Assembly (NCBI RefSeq): GCF_024055635.1
Contig: NZ_JAMXMB010000009.1
Coordinates: 1-64,000, forward strand
Direction: 5' to 3'
DNA: 64,000 bases
From: Microbacterium yannicii
GTDB taxonomy: Bacteria > Actinomycetota > Actinomycetes > Actinomycetales > Microbacteriaceae
Shown here: in pieces, positions 36,792-47,152 of the stretch
Layout of the letters: every line of letters begins with the position of its first letter
Position numbering within the stretch: position 1 is the stretch's first letter
Translations under genes and position numbers: made by a program
The notes under the pieces: generated by a model
What the model saw: only the letters and a program-made list of their open reading frames with translations
Databases searched by the model: none
What the model was told of the DNA's origin: nothing

Positions 36792-38525
36792 TCAATCGGT
36801 CTCGCTCGCGACGACCACCGCTGAACGCGCCGGAAGCACGAGCGTCTCCGCCTCAGCCGCCACTCCCGGATGGGTGGACAGCAGTATCCGCCGCGGGCCG
36901 CTCACCGGCAGGCGGACGAGCGCCGTCGAGAAGTTGACGATGACCTCCGTGCCGCCGCGCTCCAGGCGGAACCAGCGCGCATCGGCGTCGGCCGTGGCCG
37001 CGAGGTGGTGGAAGTCGGGGTCGGCGAGGTCGGGGCGCTGCCGGCGCAGCGCGAGGAGCTCGCGGTAGAGCGCCAGCATGCGGGCATGCATGCCGGCATC
37101 CTTCTCGTCCCACCGCAGGATGGACCGCCGGAACGTCTCGGGGTCCTGCGGGTCGGGCACGACGGACTCGTCCCACCCCATGCGGGCGAACTCCGCCGTG
37201 CGACCGCGGGCGGTGGCCTCCCCCAGCTCCGGTTCGGGGTGGGAGGTGAAGAACTGCCAGGGAGTGGAGGCGGCCCACTCCTCGCCCATGAACAGCATCG
37301 GCGTGAAGGGTGCGAGCACGGTGAGGACGGCGGCGATGGCGAGACTTCCTTCGTCGAGCGTCTGCGAGAGGCGGTCGCCGGCCGCCCGGTTGCCGATCTG
37401 GTCGTGGTCCTGCGAGAACGTCACGAGCCGCCAGGTCGGGATGCGGGGGTCGATGGGGTGGCCGTGTTCGCGCCCGCGGAACGACGACCACGTGCCGTCA
37501 TGGAAGAAGCCGCGGGTGGCCGCCTTCGCCAGCGCGTCGAGGGAGGCGAAGTCCGCGTAGTAGCCGGTCGTCTCTCCGGTGAGGGCCACGTGCAGCGCGT
37601 GGTGGTAGTCGTCGCTCCACTGCGCCGTGAGCCCGTAGCCGCCGGCCTCGCGCGCCGCGATCAGCCGGGCGTCGTTCATGTCGGATTCGGCGATCAGCGT
37701 GAGTGGACGGCCGAGGTGGGCACTGAGCGCATCGACGGACTCCGCGAGCTCCTGCAGGATGTGGACCGGTCCGTCGTCCTTCAGCGCGTGGACGGCGTCG
37801 AGCCGCAGGCCGTCGACGTGATGGTCGCGCAGCCACATCAGCGCGTTCTCGACGATGTAGCGCCGGACCTCGGCCTCGTCCAGGTCGACGGAGGAGCCCC
37901 ACGTGTTCGACTCGGCGTCGCGCAGGTACGGTCCGAACTCGGGCAGATAGTTGCCGCTCGGACCGAGGTGGTTGTAGACGACGTCCTGGATCACTCCGAG
38001 CCCCGCCGCATGGCACGCGTCGACGAAGCGCTGGTAGGCGGCCGGCCCGCCGTACGGCTCGTGGACGGCGTACCAGAGCACGCCGTCGTAGCCCCAGTTG
38101 TGCACGCCGTTGAAGCCGTTGACCGGCAGCAGCTCGACGAAGTCGATGCCGAGCTCCACGAGGTGCCCGAGCCGGCGGGCCGCGGCATCCAATGTCCCCT
38201 CGGGTGTGAAGGTGCCGATGTGCAGCTCGTAGACCACTCCCCCGGCGAGCTGTCGCCCGGTCCACGAGCCGTCGTTCCACTCGTGGACGCCGGGATCGAA
38301 GACCGCGCTCAGCTCGTGCACGCCGCGAGGCTGACGCCGTGACCGGGGATCGGGGCGTGCGACCGCCGCGTCATCCAGGACGAACCCGTACTCGTCGCCG
38401 TGCTGCAGCTCGACCTCGGAGCGCCACCAGCCGCCGCCGACGTGCGTCAACGGCGTGTCGTCGCCACGGCCGGGCGCGCGCAGCGCCACGGTCTCGGCCC
38501 GCGGAGCCCAGACCTCGGGGATCAC
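36792..38525 (-). CDS. treZ: malto-oligosyltrehalose trehalohydrolase
   Basis: Hydrolyses the terminal trehalosyl unit made by TreY and releases free trehalose. The 577-residue protein has an N-terminal CBM48-like domain, a GH13 barrel and a C-terminal domain. Catalytic residues lie in [10 protein letters not shown] (nucleophile) and LIAESDMND (acid/base), with [18 protein letters not shown] later. The GTG at 38525 overlaps the treY stop by four bases (GTGA), which supports this start over codons further upstream. Last gene of treX-treY-treZ. Nothing is missing in the active-site motifs. Confidence 0.95.
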   Translation of the reverse strand: MIPEVWAPRAETVALRAPGRGDDTPLTHVGGGWWRSEVELQHGDEYGFVLDDAAVARPDPRSRRQPRGVHELSAVFDPGVHEWNDGSWTGRQLAGGVVYELHIGTFTPEGTLDAAARRLGHLVELGIDFVELLPVNGFNGVHNWGYDGVLWYAVHEPYGGPAAYQRFVDACHAAGLGVIQDVVYNHLGPSGNYLPEFGPYLRDAESNTWGSSVDLDEAEVRRYIVENALMWLRDHHVDGLRLDAVHALKDDGPVHILQELAESVDALSAHLGRPLTLIAESDMNDARLIAAREAGGYGLTAQWSDDYHHALHVALTGETTGYYADFASLDALAKAATRGFFHDGTWSSFRGREHGHPIDPRIPTWRLVTFSQDHDQIGNRAAGDRLSQTLDEGSLAIAAVLTVLAPFTPMLFMGEEWAASTPWQFFTSHPEPELGEATARGRTAEFARMGWDESVVPDPQDPETFRRSILRWDEKDAGMHARMLALYRELLALRRQRPDLADPDFHHLAATADADARWFRLERGGTEVIVNFSTALVRLPVSGPRRILLSTHPGVAAEAETLVLPARSAVVVASETD

Positions 38526-40867
38526 GACGGCTCCCCCGGGATCAGCAGCGCGACCGGATAGACGTCGAGCACCTCCGCCAACGCGAGGTGGCCCGCAAAC
38601 GACCGCCCCGTGAGCACGTCGGTGGTGGGTCCGGCGTGCCGCAGGAGGACCGTGTCGCCCCATGGGGATCCCGTCGCCTCACCACGCCGCGCCAGCGCCA
38701 CCGGGTGACGGGTCGCCACCGCCACCGCGCCGCCGCGGTCGGCGGCGATCGCGTGCTGGGCGGCGGAGCCGACCACCGTCATGGGCGTGTAGCGGGTGAA
38801 GAGGTCGGGGCGGTCGCGGCGAAGACGCAGCGCACGGGAGGTGACGAGCAGCTTCGCCGCACCGCTCCGGTCGACCATCGGCAGCTCGCCGGCGTCGATG
38901 CGCGACAGCAGCCGACGGCGTTCGTCGAAGTCGACCGGCCGGCGATTGTCGGGATCGACGAGGCTCTGCTCCCACAGCTCGCTGCCCTGATACACGTCGG
39001 GGACGCCGGGACCCGTGAGCTGCAGCAGCTTCGCCGACAGCGCGTTGGACCAGCCCGCGCCCTCGATCTCGGAGACGAAGGTCTCCACGCGCGCCGCCAC
39101 GGCGGGATCATCGAAGGCCGCGTCCACCGCCGCGTGCATGCGGCGCTCGAACGCGGCGTCGGGCTCCAGCCACGACGTGGCCTCGCCGGCCTCACGCGCC
39201 GTCTTCTCGGCGTAACCGTGCAGGCGCTCACGCGACGCCGGCCAGGCACCCACGATGGCCTGCCACAGGAGGGCGTCGAAGGGTCCGTGGCCGGTGGTGG
39301 CGGCATCCGTCAGCTCTTCCAGCACCTCCCCCCACCGCTCGGGGATCTCGGAGAGCACCGCGAGGCGTGCGCGCACGTCCTCGCCCCGCTTGGTGTCGTG
39401 CGTCGACAGGGTCGTCATGGAGTGCGGCCAGGCAGCGTGCCGAGCCGCCTGGGCGGCGTGGAACTCGTCGACCGACAGGGCGAACACGGAGGGATCCGCG
39501 CCGACCTCGGTGAGCGTCCCGAGACGGGACGCCCGGTAGAACGCCGTGTCCTCCACGCCCTTCGCCATCACCATGCCGCTCGTCTGCTGAAAGCGCAGGG
39601 CGGCGGGATGCTGCGCGTCGGCGAGCGCCGGAAGCACCGCGTCGACCGTGGCGGCGAGGTCGGGCCGGTGTGTGCGGGCGGCGTCGGCAGCCTCGTTGAG
39701 GTGCTCGCGTCCCGCCGGCAGGTACGACCGGTACACGGGAAAGCGTGCGAGGAGCTCGACGAGCGCATCCTCTGTCGCAGGATCGTCGGGCGCACCGAGG
39801 TCGCGCGCGAGACGACGCACCTCGGAGCGCAGGATCCCCTCGCCGATGGCGCGCTTCGTCGCCGCGATGAGCTCGGGCCAGGGCGCACCGGCGGGCAGGT
39901 GCGAACGCTCGCGCAGTCGCGCGTCGAGCGCGTCCAGCTGCGCTTCGCCGGCGGCATCCACGAGCACCCGGTCGATGGCGGCGAGCGCCTCGTAGCCCGT
40001 CGTGCCGTCGGCGGCGAAGAACTGCGGCAACGTCTCGCCGTGCTCGAGGATCTTCTCCACGAGGACGTAGGCGCCGCCGGTGAGATCGTGCAGGCGCTCG
40101 AGATACTCCACGGGGGCGCGCAGGCCGTCCGGGTGATCCACGCGCAGGCCGTCGACCAGACCGTCGGCGAACCAGCTGCCGATCTCGCCATGGCTCGCAG
40201 CGAAGACCGCCGGGTCCTCGACGCGTACCGCCGCGAGACTCGACACGCCGAAGAATCGGCGGTAGTTGAGGTCGGAGCCCTCCCGGCGCCACGCCATGAG
40301 CTCGTAGTGCTGCCGCGCGTGCACGGCGAGCACGTCGCCGGGGTCGGACCCCGCGCTTCCCGGAGCGAGCGGGAAACGGTGGTCGTAATAGCGGAGCTCG
40401 CCCTCCTCGACGCGAAGGGCTCCTGCGGCGGCCGCCTCTTCGAGCTCCTCTCCGAGGACCGGCAGCCGCACCTTGCCGCCGCCGAAGTCCCAGTCGATGT
40501 CGAAGGCCGGCGCCCAATGAGACCCGCGGCCGTGCGCCAGCACGTCCCACCACCACGGGTTCTCTTCCGCGCGCGCGACGCCGACGTGGTTGGGCACGAT
40601 GTCGACGAGGATGCCGCGACCGGCCTCATGGAAGGCGCGGGCGGCGCGCTCGAGGGCAGCCCGCCCACCCCGTGCCGCATCGACGGATGTCGGATCCACG
40701 ACGTCGTAGCCGTGATCGGACCCCTCGGAAGCCGTGAGGAGGGGCGAGAAGTAGACCCAGTCGACCCCGAGATCGCTCAGGTAGCCGCGAAGGGCGGTGG
40801 CGTCATCGAGTGTGAACGACGGACGGATCTGCAGGCGATACGTGGTGGCGGGACGCGACGTCGGCAC
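38522..40867 (-). CDS. treY: malto-oligosyltrehalose synthase
   Basis: Rearranges the reducing-end glucose of a malto-oligosaccharide from alpha-1,4 to alpha,alpha-1,1, giving maltooligosyltrehalose. The 781-residue GH13 protein starts at the family N-terminus [17 protein letters not shown]. It carries [11 protein letters not shown], the nucleophile in [13 protein letters not shown] and the acid/base in [30 protein letters not shown] follows later, and the C-terminal helices are typical of TreY. It follows treX by 15 bp and overlaps treZ by 4 bp, so the three act in sequence. Confidence 0.95.
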   Translation of the reverse strand: MPTSRPATTYRLQIRPSFTLDDATALRGYLSDLGVDWVYFSPLLTASEGSDHGYDVVDPTSVDAARGGRAALERAARAFHEAGRGILVDIVPNHVGVARAEENPWWWDVLAHGRGSHWAPAFDIDWDFGGGKVRLPVLGEELEEAAAAGALRVEEGELRYYDHRFPLAPGSAGSDPGDVLAVHARQHYELMAWRREGSDLNYRRFFGVSSLAAVRVEDPAVFAASHGEIGSWFADGLVDGLRVDHPDGLRAPVEYLERLHDLTGGAYVLVEKILEHGETLPQFFAADGTTGYEALAAIDRVLVDAAGEAQLDALDARLRERSHLPAGAPWPELIAATKRAIGEGILRSEVRRLARDLGAPDDPATEDALVELLARFPVYRSYLPAGREHLNEAADAARTHRPDLAATVDAVLPALADAQHPAALRFQQTSGMVMAKGVEDTAFYRASRLGTLTEVGADPSVFALSVDEFHAAQAARHAAWPHSMTTLSTHDTKRGEDVRARLAVLSEIPERWGEVLEELTDAATTGHGPFDALLWQAIVGAWPASRERLHGYAEKTAREAGEATSWLEPDAAFERRMHAAVDAAFDDPAVAARVETFVSEIEGAGWSNALSAKLLQLTGPGVPDVYQGSELWEQSLVDPDNRRPVDFDERRRLLSRIDAGELPMVDRSGAAKLLVTSRALRLRRDRPDLFTRYTPMTVVGSAAQHAIAADRGGAVAVATRHPVALARRGEATGSPWGDTVLLRHAGPTTDVLTGRSFAGHLALAEVLDVYPVALLIPGEPS

Positions 40868-40882
40868 GGCTCTTCCGTCCTC

Positions 40883-43096
40883 TCAGTGGGGAAGCTCTGC
40901 CCGCGGAGCGGCGGCCCGCACCTCGTCCGGTCCGACCGGATTGGCGGCCGCGAGCGACGCCGCCACCGAGTGGTCGACCTCGGGCTCGGGCAGCTTATGC
41001 TCCCGCAGCACCATCAGCGACCGCGCGGGCACCTGAAGGGTCGAGCCGGGGTCGATCGGCTCGGTGTTGGCGTGAACGCCGGCGGTGTCGACGATGACAT
41101 CCCACTTCGGGCTGAACTCCACGGCGGGGATCAGGAAGTCGACGGAGTCGTCTCCGGCGTTGAACAGGACGATGAAGTGGCGGTCCGAGATCGCCTCGCC
41201 GCGCCGGTCGCGTTCGCGGATGCCGTCGCCGTTGAGGAACACGGCGACGGCACGCCCGACCCCGGAGTCCCAGTCCTCCGGCTGCATCTGCGAGCCGTCG
41301 GGGCGCGCCCACACGATGTCGGGGATCGGCGCACCCTCCTCGCGGCGCACCGGGCGTCCGTCGAAGAAGCGACGGCGACGGAATGTCGGGTGCTCACGAC
41401 GCAGTCGCGCCAGAGCCGCGGTGAACTCGAGGAGCGGCTGGTCGGGCGCGGACCAGTCCACCCAGGTGATCTCGTTGTCCTGTGCGTAGCCGTTGTTGTT
41501 CCCGCCCTGCGTGCGGCCGAGCTCGTCGCCGTGCAGCAGCATAGGTACGCCCTGGGACAGCATCAGGGTCGCAATGAAGTTCCGCTGCTGGCGGGCACGC
41601 AGCGCCAGCACGTCCGGATCGTCGGTCGGTCCTTCGACCCCGCCGTTCCACGAGCGGTTGTCGTCGGCGCCGTCGCGGTTGTCCTCGCCGTTCGCCTCGT
41701 TGTGCTTCTCGTTGTACGAGACGAGGTCGCGCAGAGTGAACCCGTCGTGCGCCGTGACGAAGTTGATGGATGCCACCGGCCGGCGCCCGGAGTGCTCGTA
41801 GAGGTCGGAGGAGCCCGTAAGTCGCGAGGCGAACTCGCCGAGGGTCGCGGGCTCCCCGCGCCAGAAGTCGCGCACGGTGTCGCGATACTTGCCGTTCCAC
41901 TCCGTCCACTGGGGCGGGAAGTTGCCGACCTGGTAGCCGCCGGGGCCGACATCCCACGGTTCGGCGATGAGCTTCACCTGCGACACCACCGGATCCTGCT
42001 GGACCAGCTCGAAGAAGGTCGACAGCCGGTCGACCTCATAGAACTCGCGCGCGAGCGTCGACGCGAGATCGAAGCGGAAGCCGTCGACGTGCATCTCGAG
42101 CACCCAGTACCGCAGCGAGTCCATGATCAGCTGCAACGTGTGCGGGTTGCCGACATTGAGGCTGTTCCCGGTGCCGGTGTAATCGGTGTAGTAGCGCTTG
42201 TCGTCGTCTTCGAGCCGGTAGTACGCCTCGTTGTCGATTCCCCGCATCGACAGCGTCGGGCCGAGGTGGTTCCCCTCGGCGGTGTGGTTGTACACCACGT
42301 CGAGGATCACCTCGATGCCGGCGGCGTGCAGAGCCTTGACCATGGCTTTGAACTCCTGCACCTGCTGGCCGCGCTCCCCGCTCGAGGAGTAGGTGTTCTG
42401 CGGCGCGAAGAACGCGATCGTGTTGTAGCCCCAGTAATTCGAGAGGCCGTTCTCCTCGAGCGTCGAGTCGTTGACGAACTGGTGAACCGGCATCAGCTCG
42501 ATCGCGGTCACGCCGAGCTTCTCGAGGTGCTCGATGACCGCAGGGTGAGCGATCGCGCTGTACGTGCCGCGGATCTCCTCGGGAATCGCCGGGTGCAGCT
42601 CCGTGAGCCCTCGCACGTGCGCCTCGTAGATGAACGACTCCGCGTACGGCGTCTTCGGCTGCCGGTCGCCGCTCCAGTCGAAGTACGGATTGACGACGAC
42701 GCCCATCATCTGGTGGGACGCGGAGTCCTCGTCGTTGCGTGAGTCGGGATCGCCGAAGTCGTAGCCGAACACGGCCTGTCCCCACCGCACCTGACCCTCC
42801 ACCGCCTTGGCGTACGGGTCGAGCACGAGCTTGTTCGCATTGAACCGCTTGCCCGCCGCGGGGTCGTACTCCCCGTGGACCCGATAGCCGTAGCGCTGCC
42901 CTGGCTGGATCGACGGCAGATAGCCGTGATGGACGAAGGCATCGACGTCGACGAGGTCCACGCGGGTCTCGGTGCCGTCGTCGTCGAAGAGACAGAGCTC
43001 GACGCGCTCGGCACCTTCGCTGAACAGCGCGAAGTTGGTGCCGCTGCCGTCGAACGTCGCCCCCAGCGGATACGGGGAACCGGGCCAGATCTGCAT
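40883..43096 (-). CDS. treX: isoamylase-type debranching enzyme (second GlgX, TreX)
   Basis: Removes alpha-1,6 branches so that TreY can act on linear maltodextrin. The 737-residue protein has an N-terminal CBM48 domain (PYPLGATFDGSGTNFALFS), a GH13 barrel and a C-terminal beta domain. It carries the nucleophile in FRFDLAS (about residue 340), the acid/base in LIAEPWDVGPGGYQVG (about 378) and VTAHDGFTLRDLVS. It is clearly a paralogue of the glgX at 10.5 kb. Position first in the tre operon gives the role; the reaction is the same as GlgX. Its promoter region faces nirB. Confidence 0.95.
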   Translation of the reverse strand: MQIWPGSPYPLGATFDGSGTNFALFSEGAERVELCLFDDDGTETRVDLVDVDAFVHHGYLPSIQPGQRYGYRVHGEYDPAAGKRFNANKLVLDPYAKAVEGQVRWGQAVFGYDFGDPDSRNDEDSASHQMMGVVVNPYFDWSGDRQPKTPYAESFIYEAHVRGLTELHPAIPEEIRGTYSAIAHPAVIEHLEKLGVTAIELMPVHQFVNDSTLEENGLSNYWGYNTIAFFAPQNTYSSSGERGQQVQEFKAMVKALHAAGIEVILDVVYNHTAEGNHLGPTLSMRGIDNEAYYRLEDDDKRYYTDYTGTGNSLNVGNPHTLQLIMDSLRYWVLEMHVDGFRFDLASTLAREFYEVDRLSTFFELVQQDPVVSQVKLIAEPWDVGPGGYQVGNFPPQWTEWNGKYRDTVRDFWRGEPATLGEFASRLTGSSDLYEHSGRRPVASINFVTAHDGFTLRDLVSYNEKHNEANGEDNRDGADDNRSWNGGVEGPTDDPDVLALRARQQRNFIATLMLSQGVPMLLHGDELGRTQGGNNNGYAQDNEITWVDWSAPDQPLLEFTAALARLRREHPTFRRRRFFDGRPVRREEGAPIPDIVWARPDGSQMQPEDWDSGVGRAVAVFLNGDGIRERDRRGEAISDRHFIVLFNAGDDSVDFLIPAVEFSPKWDVIVDTAGVHANTEPIDPGSTLQVPARSLMVLREHKLPEPEVDHSVAASLAAANPVGPDEVRAAAPRAELPH

Positions 43097-43226
43097 GCAA
43101 CCTCCATTTCGACGGGGCCTTCACACTAGCGGGCGCGAACGAGAGAGGGCTGGGGTGGCGCCCAGCGCAGCGGAGGAGGTATGCGCGCCAGGAGCGCGTC
43201 GTTCTCACACCGCGGGCGCGCGGGCT

Positions 43227-43292
43227 GTGAGAGAAACGTTCGCTCGGGGTAACGGCGGACGGTCAGGCGGTGAAACACCGCCCTCATAGCGT
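43227..43292 (+). promoter_or_regulatory. nirB promoter/operator block shared with narK
   Basis: A 66-bp block aligns without gaps with the block before narK. It has GTGAG, GTTCG and GTAAC at 11-bp spacing (43227, 43238, 43249), GAAACACCGC at 43272, and TAGCGT at 43287 as a likely -10. The 11-bp phasing resembles GlnR-type direct repeats, and GAAACACCGC may be a second regulator's site (compare NnaR). The exact factor is an inference. Confidence 0.55.
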
Positions 43293-43329
43293 CAGCATCA
43301 CCGAGACCTACGCCCCACGAGGAGGAGCC

Positions 43330-45987
43330 ATGGCGCACCGGGACCGTGTCGAAAGCCGGAAACATCACGCTGACGCTGCTGCAACATCCGCCGCGTACGG
43401 TGACGACATGCGCGACACCCCTGCCCTCGGCACCCACGTGGTGGTCGTCGGTGCGGGCATGGTCGCGCACCGATTCGTCGAGAGCCTGCTGAGCAGGGCC
43501 GGCGAGCAGTGGCACATCACGCTGATCGGCGAGGAGCAGCGTCATCCGTACGATCGGGTGGGCCTGACGGGGTTCTTCGCGGGCGCGTCGGCCGAGGACC
43601 TCGAGCTCGAGCGCACGGTCCTCGAAGACGGCCGCGTGCGCTTCCTCCGCGGCGACGCCGTGACCCGCATCGATCGCTCCGCGCGCCGCGTGACCACGCG
43701 CAGCGGTACGAGTGTCGCCTACGACAGGCTGGTGCTCGCGACCGGCTCCTACGCGGCACGGCTCGCGGTCGACGGCTTCGGCCTGGAGGGATGCTTCGTC
43801 TACCGCACGCTCGACGATGTCGAGAAGCTCGAGGAGTTCGTGCAGCGACGTTCCGCAGAGCTCGGCCGACCGCTCGTGGGCACGGTCATCGGCGGCGGTC
43901 TGCTGGGGCTCGAAGCGGCCGGTGCCCTGCAGGGGCTCGACGTCGCCTGCACCGTGGTGCAGTCCTCCGACCGCCTGATGTCGGCCCAGCTCGATCTGGC
44001 CGGCGGCAACGCGCTGCGTCGGCTGATCGAATCGCGCGGCATCGCCGTCAAGACCGAGACGGTGACGACCCGGCTGGACCCTGACAGGTCGGGTCAGGTG
44101 ACCGGCCTCGAGTTCCGCGACGGCTCCTACGCCCGCACCGATGTCGTCGTCTTCACGGTAGGCGTGCGTCCGCGCGACGAACTGGCCCGCGGCGCGGGCC
44201 TCGACGTGCACGAACGCGGCGGCGTGCTGATCGACGACGGGTGCCAGACCTCCGACCCGCGCGTGCTCGCGATCGGCGAGGTCGCCAACTACGACGGCAT
44301 GTGCGTCGGACTGGTCGCGCCCGGCTACGCGATGGCGGAGGTCGCCGCGACGAGGCTCCTCGGCGGCGAGGCGTCCTTCCCCGGCTACGACCTGTCGACG
44401 AAGCTCAAGCTGTCGGGCGTCGATGTGGCGAGCTTCGGCGACGCCTTCGCCGAGACCCCCGGCGCGCTCGACGTCACCTACGCCGACCCGGTGGCCGGGG
44501 TCTACAAGAAGCTCGTGCTCTCGGACGACGCCAAGACGCTGCTGGGCGGCATCCTCGTCGGCGATGCCTCGGCGTACGGCTCGTTGCGGCCCCTCGTCGG
44601 CGGTGCGCTCGGGGGCGACCCGGCCGCCTACCTCATGCCCGAGGGAGGTGTCGCGGCGCCGACCGGCGACCTTCCCGACGACGCCCTCGTGTGCTCGTGC
44701 AACAGCGTCACCGCCGGCCGCATCCGCGGTGCGGTCCACGACGAGGGCTGCACCGACGTCGCCGGCATCAAAGCCTGCACGAAGGCGGGAGCGGCCTGCG
44801 GCTCGTGCGTGATGATGGTCAAGAAGATCGTCGGCACCGAGCTCGCGAAGACCGGTGCGGCGCTGAGCAACGCCATCTGCGAGCACTTCGACATGTCACG
44901 CCGTCAGCTGTTCGACGCCGTCCGCGTCTCAGGGCTGACCACCTTCAGCGCCGTGATCGAGCGCTTCGGCACCGGCCGCGGCTGCGACATCTGCAAGCCT
45001 GCGCTCGCGAGCATCCTCTCGACGCTCGTGCGCGGGCACGTCCTCGAGGGTGAGAACGCGACGCTGCAGGACACCAACGACCACGTGATGGCGAACCTGC
45101 AGAAAGACGGCAGCTACTCGGTGGTCCCCCGCATCCCGGGCGGTGAGATCACGCCCGAGGGACTCGTCGTGATCGGCCAGGTCGCGAAGGACTTCGGGCT
45201 GTACACGAAGATCACCGGTGGGCAGCGCATCGACATGTTCGGCGCGCGCCTCGAGCAGCTGCCGGACATCTGGCAGCGCCTGGTCGAGGCCGGGTTCGAG
45301 TCCGGCCACGCGTACGGCAAGTCGCTGCGCACGGTGAAGTCGTGCGTCGGGTCCACGTGGTGCCGGTACGGCGTGCAGGACTCCGTCGGCATGGCCGTGC
45401 AGCTGGAGCTGCGCTACCGCGGCCTGCGCTCGCCCCACAAGATCAAGCTCGGCGTCTCGGGCTGCGCCCGCGAGTGCGCCGAGGCGCGCGGCAAGGACGT
45501 CGGGGTCATCGCCACGGAGGCGGGCTGGAACATGTACGTCGGCGGCAACGGCGGCTTCACGCCGCGCCACGCGGTGCTGCTGGCCGAGGGGCTCAGCGAC
45601 GACGAGCTGCTGACCGCGATCGACCGCTTCCTGATGTACTACATCTTCACCGCCGACCGCCTGCAGCGGACGGCGCCGTGGTTCGAGGATCTGGACGGCG
45701 GCATCGACGGACTCCGCGCCGTGATCTTCGACGACAGCCTGGGCATCTGCGCCGACCTCGACGCCGCGATGGCCGCGCACGTGGACTCCTACGAGGACGA
45801 GTGGAAGGCCACGCTCGAGGATCCCGAGAAGCTCCGTCGGTTCGCCTCGTTCGTGAACGCGCCCACGACTCCCGACCCCTCGCTCGCCTACACGGCCGAG
45901 CGGGGACAGCCCCGACCCGCGACCGAGGACGAGCGCGCCGATTCGCGCGTGCTCATCGCCGGAACGACCCTGGAGGTGCGCCGATGA
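43330..45987 (+). CDS. nirB: assimilatory nitrite reductase [NAD(P)H], large subunit
   Basis: Reduces nitrite to ammonium in the cytosol with six electrons from NAD(P)H. The 885-residue protein has an N-terminal FAD/NAD module (HVVVVGAGMVAHRF, then GGGLLGLEAAG), a [2Fe-2S] BFD domain with VCSCNSV and KAGAACGSC, and a second such segment (GRGCDICKP). Two ferredoxin-like nitrite/sulfite reductase repeats follow, with the siroheme-4Fe4S cysteines in SCVGSTWCRYG and SGCARECAEARG. I use the ATG at 43330 because GAGGAGGAGCC precedes it; an ATG at 43408 lacks a site. Overlaps nirD by 4 bp. Confidence 0.95.
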   Translation: MAHRDRVESRKHHADAAATSAAYGDDMRDTPALGTHVVVVGAGMVAHRFVESLLSRAGEQWHITLIGEEQRHPYDRVGLTGFFAGASAEDLELERTVLEDGRVRFLRGDAVTRIDRSARRVTTRSGTSVAYDRLVLATGSYAARLAVDGFGLEGCFVYRTLDDVEKLEEFVQRRSAELGRPLVGTVIGGGLLGLEAAGALQGLDVACTVVQSSDRLMSAQLDLAGGNALRRLIESRGIAVKTETVTTRLDPDRSGQVTGLEFRDGSYARTDVVVFTVGVRPRDELARGAGLDVHERGGVLIDDGCQTSDPRVLAIGEVANYDGMCVGLVAPGYAMAEVAATRLLGGEASFPGYDLSTKLKLSGVDVASFGDAFAETPGALDVTYADPVAGVYKKLVLSDDAKTLLGGILVGDASAYGSLRPLVGGALGGDPAAYLMPEGGVAAPTGDLPDDALVCSCNSVTAGRIRGAVHDEGCTDVAGIKACTKAGAACGSCVMMVKKIVGTELAKTGAALSNAICEHFDMSRRQLFDAVRVSGLTTFSAVIERFGTGRGCDICKPALASILSTLVRGHVLEGENATLQDTNDHVMANLQKDGSYSVVPRIPGGEITPEGLVVIGQVAKDFGLYTKITGGQRIDMFGARLEQLPDIWQRLVEAGFESGHAYGKSLRTVKSCVGSTWCRYGVQDSVGMAVQLELRYRGLRSPHKIKLGVSGCARECAEARGKDVGVIATEAGWNMYVGGNGGFTPRHAVLLAEGLSDDELLTAIDRFLMYYIFTADRLQRTAPWFEDLDGGIDGLRAVIFDDSLGICADLDAAMAAHVDSYEDEWKATLEDPEKLRRFASFVNAPTTPDPSLAYTAERGQPRPATEDERADSRVLIAGTTLEVRR

Positions 45988-46382
45988 CGCTCGTCGACCC
46001 GCAGACGGCCGAGTACACCGCTCCCGACGGCTGGGTGCGCGTGTGCGCCCTCGACGACCTCGAGGTGGAGCGCGGCCGTGCAGCCCTCCTGGGCGGCACG
46101 CAGATCGCGCTCTTCCTCCTCCACGCACCGGACGGGTCGGGCGGGCGCGTGCATGCGGTGTCGAATCTCGACCCGTACAGCCACGCCCACGTCATCTCGC
46201 GGGGGATCGTCGGAACACGGCAGGACGTCCCCACGGTGGCGTCCCCGATGTACAAGCAGGTGTTCGACCTGCGGACGGGTGCGTGCCTCGACACGCAGGG
46301 CAAGGAACCGAAGAGCCTGCACGTCTGGCCGGTCGCGGTGGACGACGGGCACGTCCTGGTCCGCTGGGAGGGCGAGCGATGA
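45984..46382 (+). CDS. nirD: nitrite reductase [NAD(P)H], small subunit
   Basis: The small Rieske-like partner of NirB. The 132-residue protein has the NirD beta-sandwich (GWVRVCALDDLEVERGRAALL, VHAVSNLDPYSHAHVISRGI, VASPMYKQVFDLRTGAC). The two-cysteine/two-histidine cluster motif of true Rieske proteins is absent, as is normal for NirD. Start and stop both overlap the neighbours by four bases, so the nirB-nirD-cobA genes are translationally linked. Confidence 0.93.
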   Translation: MTLVDPQTAEYTAPDGWVRVCALDDLEVERGRAALLGGTQIALFLLHAPDGSGGRVHAVSNLDPYSHAHVISRGIVGTRQDVPTVASPMYKQVFDLRTGACLDTQGKEPKSLHVWPVAVDDGHVLVRWEGER

Positions 46383-47152
46383 CCGGGCCGGTGAAGGACT
46401 CGGTCGGGCGCGTCGACCTCATCGGCGGCGGTCCCGGTCCGATCGACCTGCTGACCCTGCGCGCGTGGCGGCTGCTCCAGCGCGCGGAGGTCGTCGTGAT
46501 GGACCGGCTGGGGCCGACCGACATCCGCGACCACGTCGGGCCGGACGTCGAGGTCATCGACGTGGGCAAGCACCCCGGACACCACCCGGTGCCGCAGGAG
46601 GAGATCAACGACCTCCTCGTCGCCCGGGCACGCGACGGCAAGCGCGTCGTGCGCCTGAAGGGCGGCGATCCGTTCGTCTTCGGCCGCGGCGGCGAAGAGA
46701 TCGCCGCCTGCCTGGCCGCGGGCATCCCCGTCGACGTCGTGCCGGGAATCTCGAGCGCCATCGCGGTGCCGCAGGCCGCCGGCATCCCGGTCACCCATCG
46801 CGGCGTCGCCGGCGCCGTCCACATCGTCAACGGCCCGTCCGAGGTCACTGAGGCGACGCTCGCCGCGCTCCGCGACGACAGCGTGACGACCGTGATCCTG
46901 ATGGGCGTCGGCGCACTGCCTCGCATCGTCTCCGATGCGCTGCACGCCGGCGTGCCCGCCGACCGCCCGGTGGCGATCGTCGAGCGCGGTCACCACCGCG
47001 ATCAGCGGACGACGCGCAGTACGCTGGGCACGGTGGTGTTGGATGCCGGACGTGCCGGTGTGCGAAACCCCGCCGTCATCGTCGTGGGCGACGTCGCCCG
47101 TGCCGGGCTGCTGCAGCCCGAACACCAGCTGGCAGGTGACACCGTCCTTTGA
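46379..47152 (+). CDS. cobA: uroporphyrinogen-III C-methyltransferase
   Basis: Methylates uroporphyrinogen III at C2 and C7 to precorrin-2, the first step from heme precursors to siroheme. The 257-residue protein shows the family's GGGPGPIDLLTLRAWRLLQ start, VVRLKGGDPFVFGRGGEE, VVPGISSAIAVPQAAGIPVTHR and the C-terminal VVGDVA strand. As it overlaps nirD and hemD by four bases, it likely supplies the siroheme of NirB. No precorrin-2 dehydrogenase/ferrochelatase (CysG N-terminal domain) is visible in the window. Confidence 0.93.
   Translation: MTGPVKDSVGRVDLIGGGPGPIDLLTLRAWRLLQRAEVVVMDRLGPTDIRDHVGPDVEVIDVGKHPGHHPVPQEEINDLLVARARDGKRVVRLKGGDPFVFGRGGEEIAACLAAGIPVDVVPGISSAIAVPQAAGIPVTHRGVAGAVHIVNGPSEVTEATLAALRDDSVTTVILMGVGALPRIVSDALHAGVPADRPVAIVERGHHRDQRTTRSTLGTVVLDAGRAGVRNPAVIVVGDVARAGLLQPEHQLAGDTVL

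Noticed and set aside
38339..42742. 1467-codon open frame on the plus strand
   Set aside because: It lies opposite treZ, treY and treX, has Arg/Gly/Val-rich low-complexity composition and no domain. It is a high-GC shadow frame.
43408..45987. Shorter nirB start at 43408
   Set aside because: It fits the family N-terminus but lacks a ribosome binding site, whereas 43330 has GAGGAGGAGCC directly upstream.
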